A program made the position numbers and the translations under genes. The notes beneath the pieces are model-generated. The model worked only from the letters and a program-made list of their open reading frames with translations. It was not told where the DNA came from and did not search any database. From assembly GCA_028622995.1 (NCBI GenBank), contig JAJQJQ010000034.1, forward strand, positions 682,001-746,000: a stretch of 64,000 nucleotides of DNA, in the 5' to 3' direction. The stretch's first letter is position 1, and each line of letters opens with the position of its first letter. The stretch comes from Panagrolaimus kolymaensis (lineage: Eukaryota > Nematoda > Chromadorea > Rhabditida > Panagrolaimidae). Positions 49,110 through 60,075 of this stretch are shown piece after piece.

Positions 49110-52100
49110 CTATATGGCAGCAGATAAAAATAAAGCGATAGTAGAAATACAAACAAATGAAGCACAAGCATAAAGTGCAATTCGATCAAATACTATTCCC
49201 ATATATTGCCATTCACGAGCTTCTATTTCATCTTCAAATTCATTTTTAGATATACAGTTGATTAACTAAAAAATAATACGAAAAATAAATACTAAAATAT
49301 CTTTATCCTTTTGACTTTATAAAAAAGAAGAAATGCCTCTCCCACCTTAACGTCATCAAGAATTCTTTCTAAAATGAGAAGTTGTACGAGCTTTTTAACC
49401 GGAAGGTTTTCTCGGTTTATGACAAGTTGTTTCAGCGTTTCTTGTGGCTTTTTAAGCTTATCCGGCACATCAAAAATATGCTCTTTCAATTTATGCCTTT
49501 TTTGTGGAGATCTCATAAATAACAGCCATGGCATCTTTTGAAGGAATACTTTGATCATCTGCAATTTTTGCAAAATTATTATCAAATTATTTTACCGTAA
49601 CCTAGCTAGCCGCCGACTCTTTACCTTGGAACCCATTTTATGAGTCTTTGCAGTTCGATTATGTAAATTCACAATAACCACCGTACCAATAACCGATAAC
49701 ATAACAGTCAAAATGGTGCATAAAAAATACGTACCTTAAAAATTACGTTTTGAAAAAAATACATATAATTATTTTGTTTTCCTCCTTTTGTGCATCACTA
49801 TGTATATATTTTTTGTAATAATTATTTACTTACCTAAGAAAGGAACTGATTCGGATGTTGGTGGAGACATTTCCGAAACGTAATTTTGAAAAATACAAAT
49901 AGAAAGGAGAACATTGATTTCTAAAAAGATAGTAATAATATTTTTCAACAAAGACCTAACCTCTAAAAAAACAACCATAATCTTTACAAAGAATTCGAAA
50001 AAAGAGGAGAGAAATAATTCCGTTTTTTTGTATTAAAAATCAGAGTATTTAAAATATTTGAAAGGTTCAAAAATTAAAGTAGTAAAAAAAGATTTTGAGT
50101 AAAGAAAGAAAAAGCAAGAATGGAAAAGAAAAAAAAACAAAGAAGAGCTAAACTAATTTTTCCGGGGGTTGTTTTTACAACAATTAAATAACGCACGTAT
50201 GGACATTTTTTCTCCTGCTTCTGCAGGATATGTAAACCCAATAATTGTTAAAAGTGTAATCGCAATGCATGGTATAATTAAATTAAAACCATAAAACATA
50301 GTTTTACGTTGAATTTCAAAACTAAATATTACGTCAAAATATGGTTCAACGCAGCATTTATAAAATTGGATATGTCTTTCCGCGTGGACACCTGAAAAAT
50401 GAAAAAAAAAGTTGAAAGGAAAGAAAAAAAAGTAGGAAATGATTCAATTTAAGAATCAAAATAACTAAAAGTATAATTTTAATTTAATTTAATTCAAATT
50501 CGAGAAAAGAAAGGTGGAAAGTGAAAGAAAAAAAAATTATATTTATACGTTTAATATCCCATTCTCCATTTGGTATATAAGTTGAAAGGTCGAAACCATT
50601 TTCATCCAATCTTAATTCAACTTTTGAACCATCATAAGACCAACAGCCAAACTAAAAAAAACTACAATTAAATTAATCCTTTTTGCAAATTTTTTTCTTG
50701 TGTTTCCGTTGAAACAGCTTTTTTTTTTTTATTTGACTTACTTTTAATTGACATATTTGACTATCAAATGGAAACCATGCAATGTGAATTTTAGCACTCA
50801 ATTTGAAAATTGCTTAAAAATTCTATCATCATTTCCCGTTTTTAAAAAAAGAAAAAAAACAAGGCAAGCAAAAGGAGTGATGTGTTTGGAAATTTCAAAT
50901 TATTTCTATTATTATTTTTATTATTATTTTATAATTTTGCATAAATGGTTTTAGTAGCAGCGTCAGTCAACAAAAGGAAATCCACAGCCCAAAAAAAAAC
51001 TACGTAGAACCACAAATCACACACCGACGACGACTACAACAATTAATTTTAAAATAAAAAACATCTTGCAAGAAATTTTATTTTTTAAAATAATTAATTT
51101 AGCTCAAAATATAGCTCATCATCAATTAATTACTTATATCCTCCTCCGCCTTATTTGATAAAAAATTTAAGTCATAGTCATCTTTTTTTAACCTTCCTTC
51201 ATAAATTTACTTTTTGTTGTATTTTACATACCAAATAAATGAACTATGACGTCAAAACAAAAACAAAAAAATTTCATTCAGTACCCAATAATCATTTATA
51301 CTATTGGCCTTAACATTGTCAATGAATGACGACGTAAGTTCATGTTCAAAAAGCCTGGTCTAACTAAAATTGTAAGACATAAAAGTCATGATGACTTTTA
51401 TAAAAGGATAAAAAACAGAAAATTATAAGTCATGTGGAATTTAGCAAGGGCACCACCGTCTAGCACTAACATACAATATTATAATTTGGGCTCAAGAAGA
51501 AATCAGAATATAAACCGCAATATAATAGTAATAATTTAGTTAATGGATATTTTTCATGAAAGTTCTTTAGTAAGAAAAGGAATGAAATGAAATCGCACCG
51601 GAAACAAAAAACGATGTAACAAAAAACATGAGAATTAACTCAAAGCATCATCAATGAAAAAAAAATATGAGGTTGCAAAGCTATTAATTTAAAACTATGA
51701 CAAAATGACAGTAACTCTTTCTTTCTCTTATTTTTTTCTATTTTTTATAAATTTTTAAAAGCGTAAAAAAAACTATGTATGAGTCAGCAGCAACAAAAAA
51801 ATGAAGGCGGATTCCAAAAGGGATTATTTGGGAAAAAACACAAAAAAAAATAGTTAAATTATTAAAATATAGAGACAAAAATGATGTTTATTGGAAGCAA
51901 AAAATATGATAAAAACCCCACAAAATCTGCTTTTCAGCTTTTTGTGTTTTTTGAAAACCACTAAAACTGGAAAACATTGAAGTTAGAAGAATCGGAAGAA
52001 AAAAAAACTTCCCCGCTAACTGGAAAACTATTGAGGCATTATTAAATCCCAAGCATTGTGGTCTAACAACAATTGTGAAAGTGGTCGGTGGCTTTACGTA

Positions 52101-52809
52101 GTTTATAAAATTTATAAAAATTTCAATTTCGAAAAAAAATGGGCTTACAAATAAACAAAAAAACAAAATAAAGAAACCCAACATACCTGGTGGTATCCAC
52201 GTTGCAAGGCCATTAGAATATACCAGTACATTGGCCGAATATAAACTATCAAATTCTTCTGCAACCGAATTATACAGCAAAACATCTGTTAAAATTGCGT
52301 ACATTAAATTTATGCTGTAAGAATAAAATAAAATAAAAACACCACCTGGAGTCCATACTTGATTACGTCGAAACCTAACTTCTGTAATCCCACCATATTT
52401 TGAAGGGTCCCAATGAAGTTTATAATCGAACCAAGTCTAAAAAATATTTTTATTATTAAAAACAAACTTATACGTCATTTTTTTATTACCATTTTGAGCC
52501 AAGCATTAACTTCAACTTCTTGATTCTTTTCATCCTATTAAAAAAATAAAAATATTGGTTTGAATAAAAAAAATTTAAAATTCAAAATCTCCTTTGACTT
52601 ACGACATCCACAATTTGTTGAAGGATAAGCCCAACATAAACTGTGACATTATCTCTCGAATGTTCGACAGGTCGTTCATATGGATAATATTCTTTCAATA
52701 AATCATTATAAAGATCGCTTTCTTCTCGAGAAGCTTCGGTAAAAGAATTTGCAAAATTTAATATTAAAATTAATATAAAAATTAAATTATTTGTTAAGCC
52801 AAAACGCAT
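49110..52809 (-). CDS. Nicotinic acetylcholine receptor-type alpha subunit with altered Cys-loop
   Basis: Pentameric ligand-gated channel subunit at the plasma membrane. Eleven exons: 52603-52809, 52490-52534, 52346-52436, 52187-52285, 50742-50812, 50549-50651, 50197-50391, 49834-49920, 49625-49734, 49346-49558, 49110-49265 (458 aa), all in phase. Signal peptide (1-24); ligand-binding domain with WTPDVLLYNS and YSNGLATWIPP. The loop IAWFPFDSQIC has Ala154 where the first Cys belongs and Cys168 at the normal 13-residue spacing; FGCW carries an extra Cys174. Loop C has YKCC (218-219), the alpha-subunit hallmark. M2 reads GEKMSIQINVLLSICIF, with Asn at 6'. M3, an intracellular loop and M4 (ALYACASFVCISTIALFL) follow. 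It resembles worm DEG-3/ACR-type subunits, but the exact member is not assigned. Intron 4 is 1374 nt. Confidence 0.88.
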
Positions 52810-53530
52810 AACAATAAGAAGCTTTTATATAAGAGTAAAAAAATGACACAAGAAGTAAAAAATATAATACAAAAGCTTTTGTGAGATGAATGAAAATGTA
52901 AAAGTCTCAGTTAAAGCAACAACAACAAAAAAATACACAATGATCAAGGAAGTTAGTTATACATAAGTGGGCGCTCACTCCCGACAACGACAACAAAACA
53001 TTTCATTGTAACAACAAAAGAGCTTGGAAAGAAGCTTGACTTTTTTAAGTCATTTTATCCGTAAGCAATGATCATCCATCCATCCATCCATCGATCCTTT
53101 GAAATTCTTTTTGTTGTAATTTTTCTGGAAATCAATAACTATGGAAAATGTGATTTTTAGGCTTCTCTTTGGATGTGGTATTACTTTCTAATAATTAATG
53201 AACTCTTATGATAGTAAAAAATTTTTAATCTTTCATTGGAATTATCGGGCTTAAAATAATTATTATAAAAATTGCAAAGTCTTTTAATTGCTGAAAAAAA
53301 AAGTTTAATAAAAATCAAAACTACCCGAGGCGTTTTTTATATTTATAAAACAATTGAAAAAAATGACTCACCAAGCCGCATTCCTGGCGTTTCGCTCTCA
53401 TCGTTAAGTAACAATTGAATCATTTTTTTTAATAGAAAATGTTTGCATTTTTATGAAATTTACAATTTTTTATTGCCGCCGTGCATTATTATCTTTTTTC
53501 CTCGAAGTTTTTATTAATATTTAGCTTGAT
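52810..53530. other. Divergent spacer nAChR/lem-4
   Basis: AT-rich promoter-type DNA with a (CATC) microsatellite at about 53073-53091. No gene seen. Confidence 0.5.
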
Positions 53531-53537
53531 TTTTTAG
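53531..53537 (+). promoter_or_regulatory. Probable trans-splice acceptor of lem-4
   Basis: TTTTTAG ends 2 nt before the ATG at 53540 with no upstream exon visible. Confidence 0.45.
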
Positions 53538-53539
53538 CC

Positions 53540-54934
53540 ATGGATCATTTAAAAACTCCCACAAAACCTTCAACTCCAATTTATGCTGTTTATTCAAATG
53601 CTTCTCCGAACGTTATTTATACCCATAGTTTGCAAGAAGCTCGAAAACATCTTGGAACTCCAGAACTTCGTGAAAGTGGTGGCAGATTTCAAGCATTTCA
53701 AAGTTTAGAAGAAGGTGAAAAGTTTTTCACTGAAAACCCTGTATCTAAATTAGCAACTTCCGGACCTATAACAAAAAATGAAGATGGATATCGTTCACCA
53801 TATTCCAAAGTTCGTCCACAAGAACATAGCAAATTCATGAAACTTATTGAAAATAAAAAGAATCAAGAAGCTGTGGAACTTATGAATATAAACCCTCATT
53901 ATTTTATTGATATGTCCATTGATCAACCTTCGATTCTTCATAATGGTTGCCGTTATAATGCTCTTCATATTTGTGCAAGATATGATAATCTTTTTATTGC
54001 AATGGAAATTATGAAACGCGTAAAAGATTTGCAATATATTTCAAATATTTATCAAACCCATGCAAATGTTGAAGAAACTAGTGCCACTTTAGTTGATAAA
54101 TTTTTGAATACCCCAGATAAAATGAGTGGTCGATCACCGATGATGTGGGCAGCTCGAAATGGTTTTCTTAAATTAGTTATGTTTTTATCTTCATTTCCTG
54201 AAGCTCAATTACCTGATGAAAAGCAAGTTTCATATATTCAATGCCATGATGCAGGAAAGCATATAGCTAAATGTGGAAGAATATTTGATAGTTTACGTCA
54301 TCCATCTCAACTTTATTGTGTTACTCTTTATAAAGAGGAGAATGATGCAGATATGCCTTTCATATCCATCACATCAAGATTTCCATATGCTTCAATTCCT
54401 GCAAATCAAAAGCAACTTTATTTTAAAAATATGCCTTATTCCTTTTTTTCTGGCCGCGCTTCAGATGGAAATGCAAGTATTCGAGTATCTAAAGATGTTG
54501 GAGGAGCTAATGTGCCTTATATTCATTCTTCCATGGATGGAGTTAATTCTTTATTTGTGCCTTATGCTTCTGTAGGTGTATTTGGACAAAAAGAAACTGC
54601 AGTATCATTTTATAAAATTTGGTCAGCTGAATTTAAAAAATCTCAAGATACCATCACTCTTCGTGATCATTTATCCAATTTTGCTATTCGCCTTGCAGAT
54701 TCTCAAAATTTCTTTGTATTCTTTTCTAATTTAAGTGGCATGCTTATTCCAAATAATAAGCGTTCACTTTACAAAGATAAACTTCAATTTAATTCTGATA
54801 ATCCATTGAGTAAATCCATGGAAAAATTAAGCATCTGTGTAACTTTCCATGGAATTGAAGATTCTGATAGCGATGATGATGAAGACAATAATCTTTATTT
54901 TACACCTCCAACTAGTCCAGCAAAAAATATTTAA
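53540..54934 (+). CDS. lem-4: ANKLE2/LEM-4-like ankyrin protein, intronless
   Basis: Resembles ANKLE2/LEM-4, which controls BAF phosphorylation when the nuclear envelope reforms after mitosis. A single uninterrupted 464-codon frame. Residues about 14-66 form a small RNase H1-N/viroplasmin-type fold (YAVYSNASPNVIYTHSLQEA, GRFQAFQSLEEGEKFF), present in ANKLE2. The ankyrin part is CRYNALHICARYDN (about 137-150) and FLNTPDKMSGRSPMMWAARN (about 190-209). The rest (about 225-464) is unlike other proteins I know and ends in an acidic tail with TPPTSP. Neither a LEM domain nor a membrane segment is obvious. It is the only multi-kilobase-class gene here without introns. Converges on Drosha, 178 bp apart. 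Confidence 0.7.
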   Translation: MDHLKTPTKPSTPIYAVYSNASPNVIYTHSLQEARKHLGTPELRESGGRFQAFQSLEEGEKFFTENPVSKLATSGPITKNEDGYRSPYSKVRPQEHSKFMKLIENKKNQEAVELMNINPHYFIDMSIDQPSILHNGCRYNALHICARYDNLFIAMEIMKRVKDLQYISNIYQTHANVEETSATLVDKFLNTPDKMSGRSPMMWAARNGFLKLVMFLSSFPEAQLPDEKQVSYIQCHDAGKHIAKCGRIFDSLRHPSQLYCVTLYKEENDADMPFISITSRFPYASIPANQKQLYFKNMPYSFFSGRASDGNASIRVSKDVGGANVPYIHSSMDGVNSLFVPYASVGVFGQKETAVSFYKIWSAEFKKSQDTITLRDHLSNFAIRLADSQNFFVFFSNLSGMLIPNNKRSLYKDKLQFNSDNPLSKSMEKLSICVTFHGIEDSDSDDDEDNNLYFTPPTSPAKNI

Positions 54935-55112
54935 TCATTTTCATAATATTACTTATATCTGATATTTTTGTTTTTTTGTTATATGTTTTTTGAAATATGT
55001 TTTTTACGGGTGGAAAAAAAATAAATGTTTCTATTTTATATTTTTTTAAAGCGAGTTTATTAAACTTTAAAATCAAAAAATGCAATGTTTTACAATCTTA
55101 TTTAAAGGTATT

Positions 55113-58100
55113 TCAAATATCTTCCTCCATATCTTCTTCAACTTCTGATATTGGCTCTTCTTTCGATGGTTGTGTTACAACACCCTCTACAGATTCTTCA
55201 ACAGCTTTTTTCTCATTGCAAAGTGCAAATAATGACATAGCCATAAATAAAGCTGGGAAGAGATCAGAATGAGTCAAAAGGGCTTGAGCTGCCGCATCCA
55301 TCTCTGCTTCTCGAACACTATTACCATAACCCTATGCCAATCTTTTGTCACTAAAAATAAATAATTTAGTTATTAGAAAATAAAGTTTAAATTAAAGATT
55401 TTACTTGATAAAAACTGCAGTAACATATTCCCTTGCATTAGTTGGACCCAATTTTTGTACAATTCTATATCGAGGAACATGGGGAGTTTCTTTAGCTTCG
55501 TTACGCAAAAGCAAACAACATTGTTGAAGCAAAGATTTAGGATCGTTCCAACTTTGAGAGATAATAAAGTTTTTCAATCGAGGAAAATAGCATACATCAC
55601 AAAAAGCTTGGCACGTATCAAAACCAGAATCAATAAAAATGGCGCCAATAAGTGCTTCCAATAAATCGGCTTTATCCTTTCGAATATCACCAACAGATTC
55701 GGGAGTTTCATTTTGAATATCTAATAAATATTTTTCAAGTCCCAAATCATCGCAAATTAAAGATTGAGTGTTGTTACTAACAAGGCAACTTCTCAAAATG
55801 GACAAATTTCCTTCATTATGATATGGAAACATTCGATAAAGTTGATTGGTGGCCATTAATTGTAGCACACTATCACCAAGGAATTCAAGGGTTTGATTAT
55901 CTCCTCTAAAAAAATTAAAAAATTAAAGATGATGAAAAAAAAGTTTGACAAACTAACTCAGTTAAAAAATTATCTCCACTTCCTCTTTTAGTGAAAGCCC
56001 GAGCAAGGATTCGAATGTGATGAAAATAAATTCCAAGTGAATCTTCAAGGGTTGTTAATTCTTGCAAATATGGATAATGTTCAATAATATGTCGATCACC
56101 AAGTGGAAAATCTTCTTTTAAAATATAATTTGGTGGATTTGTCCATAATTCGAGGAAACTTGAATCATCCATATCCGCTTTTGAAATGATATCAGAAAAC
56201 ACTTGATCCACTAAACTAATTCCAGCATCCAAAAATATTGCACCCATTAAAGCTTCAAATGAATTTGCTAATGCATGATTTATATCCATTTGATTATTGG
56301 GATCAGAAACATGTGAAATCAAAAGATAATCATTGAGACCCAACCAATGAGCAAAATACGCAAATGTTTCATTTCGAACTAAACAAGAACGACATGAAGC
56401 AAAAAAGCCTTCATTCGAATGTGGAAAAAGATAAAATAATCTAACTGTGACAATAAAACCAATCACAGCATCTCCCAAAAATTCTAATCGTTCATTATCA
56501 AAAATAAAATTGGCTTTAGTTTCTTTAGAAAAATCAGTTAAAAGTAAATTCATTGCATCCATTAAAGTTTCAAACCCTCGGCGACGAGCAGTTTTTTTAG
56601 GTTTTGCAGAAAAATCAAAATAACCACAATTTGACATCGTTGTTCGACAATGGCTTGCATTGGTTCCAAAACTTGCTTTATAACTTGGATGCATAAAAGC
56701 TAATTCTAAGAGAATTGGGTTCTAAAAATCATAAATATTGTTAGTTATTTGAGAAAAAAAAGTAGTTACTTTGAAAGCAAAACCAAGAATAATTTCTTCA
56801 AAATGGCAAATAGAAAAGCGATATCGAATTTGAGATATTGAAGTTAAAAGCATTAAAGCATGCACAGTTACATCAGGAAAGAGACCAGTATTATAAAATC
56901 CTTCAGCTGAGAATGGAATTTTAACTGAACGAGCTGATTTTCTAAAAAGGCAATTTTTAAAAATTAAGAAAAAATGTTTATAGATTTTTACCCTCGACCG
57001 TTTTTATCCATCAACGATTTTATCATTGGATCATTGAAATTTAATACACCTGAAGGTAGCACAGTTCGATGATAAAGGGTTGCATATTTTTGTTTGTTTT
57101 TAGAATTTATGCATTCATCAACTCGGAGAGCTTTTGGACGCTAAAATAAGATAATTATTTTAATTTCTTTAAAAAAATTTATTGAATTTACTTTTTCTGG
57201 ATGAACAATAAGCCTTTTTTCAACACTTTTTTCAACTATATTTCCTAATGGCAAAGGAGTTAAACTATGTCGAAGGGCATTTAACACCACCGACATTGAA
57301 AGCATTCGCTTTTCTTCACCAGAATATTTAATAAATCTTGGATAAATATGATAAAATGGGCAGCTATTATTTGGATTGGTATTAGCAGGAAATCGTTGAA
57401 GATCAAAACATTCCAGTAAAATTCCGTATAAATAATCATGGAACGCTTCCAATTCATTCACAGTAAAATGCTAAAAAATATAAATAGATGAGATGATTAA
57501 AAAAAGTTATAAAAAAGCATACAGTTGGAGACTCTTCTTCAACAATTTCATATTTCCAATCTTCATAAACATCATTCAAAGCACAATTTGGAAATCTTTT
57601 GGGATATGGTTGATGAAGGAATAATGAAAAGCCTTCAAATTCAAATTCTTCATCAAAAACATTTAAATTTGAAATTGGATGTCGCGATCTCGAAGTTTTA
57701 GTTACTTTCAAAACATAATGGTGTAATTTATTCAAATTGCTGCAAGAAAAAAAATTTAAACTTAGAAAAACTGAAGAAAATGCATACTTTGAATTGGGAT
57801 CACATTTAGGAATAGCTTCTTCACCGGAATAATAAAAATGATGGACACCTTTTTTTATTTCGTCTTCTTTACACATACAAACTACTCCTTCCCGGGATCG
57901 ATGAGGTTCATTATATGGTAAATATTTTTGAAGACATCCAGGTTGCTTGCTTCGCCGCTCAATCTACAAAAAACCTATTTGTAAGATTCTAAGAGAGAAT
58001 GGTTAATAAAATGAAAAGCAAGCAATGAATAATTATTGCTTGGAAGAAAATCATTATGTAGCACAAACAAATTTATTTTGTGGAACAGGTTCACCAATGG

Positions 58101-58712
58101 CAAATCGTTTCGATATATATATTTTGTTTTTAAACAAAACAATTTTACCCCTGGCAAGTACGTTCGCAACAAAATAGTTTTTTTTAAATAAATTGAAAAC
58201 TCCAAACATCCCAAACAAATTAAAAAAAGTTTTAAACCTCTGTTCTCAAAGTTGTTTCACGTCGATGATCGAGTTTAGGAAATTTTGCTGTAAAAAAATT
58301 AAAAAAGTTAAAATAAAAATTATTTTATCTTATTTAAAACTCCTACAATTTTTTCTTTTTTCTTCAACGCTTGAATCAAAACAGCTAGAATAATATGTTC
58401 CAAAAGAGCTTTGAAATAATCGAAGTTTTTTCTTAAACTTTTCTAACTCAATCAATCCTTCTTCTGTTGAATATCGGTTTCCATCTTTTCCCTATAAATT
58501 TAAATATTCCAAAGGCACAAAAAGGGATTAAGACTAACTCTGGTATATGCATTTCCAGCTTTTAAAGTTTTTGGATAATTATCATTTTTTTCCACTGAAT
58601 CCTTTAAAAAATATGGCTGTTCTGGAGGATCGACATTTGAATCAAGAATGGACCAATCAAAATGTTCAAAATCTATTCCATCTGGAGAATCGGAAGAAGT
58701 TCGGCCAGACAT
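55113..58712 (-). CDS. drsh-1: Drosha RNase III, with in-frame TAG in the C-terminal dsRBD
   Basis: Nuclear endonuclease that crops primary microRNA transcripts with Pasha/DGCR8. Eleven exons: 58539-58712, 58347-58491, 58238-58287, 57788-57963, 57523-57739, 57192-57470, 56992-57140, 56770-56941, 55958-56721, 55405-55905, 55113-55350 (955 codons). The central domain has SKQPGCLQKY and HRSREGVVCMCK. RNase III domain a: NERLEFLGDAVIGF (acidic pair about 534/538) and FEALMGAIFLDAG. Domain b: NQTLEFLGDSVLQL (716/720) and LLEALIGAIFIDSG. The dsRBD begins RNEAKETPHVPRYRIVQKLG. In the last exon the frame is open except TAG at complement(55332-55334), codon 882, in the middle of the dsRBD. The sequence beyond (GYGNSVREAEMDAAAQALL) still aligns with Drosha. 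Confidence 0.9.
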
Positions 58713-60075
58713 TGCTAGATTCAATCAAATCAAATAAATGAGGAAAGCAAAAAAGAGAGCAAAAGTGGTCAAAATAAATATTCTGGAAAAAAACATTTTG
58801 CCAAAAAAAAGGTTTTAGTTAAATACCAATGACCGACCTTCTTATCTTAAAATAGCCTTAAAGATGGACCACTTCTTGCAGAATTTGAGAAATTAATAAA
58901 TTAAAATAAAAGTGTTTTAAAAATTGCTTCACGTTTATAAAAAAAATTGAAAGAAAATAATTCATGTTTGATCCATATTTATGCAACACAACTATCTATG
59001 GCTTACGACAACAAAGGCCATAAAAAATTATAATAATGAAAACATTTTTTAGTTACTGAACTTAATTTAATCTTCTCCAATTTTTATTTACTAATAATTC
59101 AAATATATGTTCAAAATCAACTTCAAGCAAGAACGTGTAAAAAAAGGCAAACATTCAATAATAATTTTGAATTTATTTTTTGTAAATGGTTTCTTTGATT
59201 CTGGCTTTTCAAACTTTTTTATTGTTGTTTTATGTACTGATAATTATTTAAAAATTAATCCAATTTTTTAACATTTTTAACTCTGATGCCAATAAAATTT
59301 AAAAATGACTTTCTTTTACTTAAAAAAGAGAAGTTTTATTTATTTATATTCAATGCGAGTATTTATTGGATGCGTTGATGTCAGTCTTCATTAAAATAAG
59401 TTAATTTATTTTTAAATAAAATTCAAGCTTGCAACAACCAAAAAAAGGCGCAATGACCAATGCTTTAAATTTTAAACTTTATCGCAACAAAAAATAGAAA
59501 GAAAGAGAATAACTTTAATATAAAAAAAATATATTTTCCTTTTAAAAAGGGTATGAAAAAGCTATATGTGCTGCTTGTTAACAACAACAACTACCGCGAC
59601 GACCATTGATGGGTACTTGTAACCTACTACTATTATTATTTTTTTTGTACAACGCTTATTATTTTAGTTGTTATAACTGTGTGAATTAACAAGAAAAGGA
59701 GGAGCTACTGCGCAACAAACAAAACAAAAAAAAAAATGTTTCATCCTTTTGTTAGAAGTACTGCTAACAACTACCTGAACCGTCCTTGATTTTTTTTTTT
59801 GCGCAACAAGCTTACTTATTTTCTTTCTTCTGGTGTACATTGTTGTTGTTGTAACTACTAACAAGCTAGCTAGCCCGGTAGTAGTACTTTATCGTCGTCG
59901 TTGTGGTTGTCGTCTACAACACTCACTCGAAAATATTTTTGAACGATTTAAAAAAAGGTCAAAATTTCTTCCAAAAAAAATAGCTTTGCTTTTTCAATTC
60001 TGCTTCTGCTTTTGCTTCTATTTTTGTGGTGAAGGATAAACACAACCACCATCATTACTACCAAATCCACCAAAT
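58713..60075. other. Divergent spacer Drosha/innexin
   Basis: About 1.36 kb of AT-rich DNA; frames near 59664-60039 are short, overlap on both strands and are not supported. Confidence 0.5.

Noticed and set aside
53073..53095. (CATC) microsatellite as a possible regulatory array
   Set aside because: A plain short tandem repeat; no sign of CRISPR-like or binding-site structure.
59664..60039. Frames just upstream of the innexin
   Set aside because: Short, cross-strand overlapping and lacking any recognised feature.
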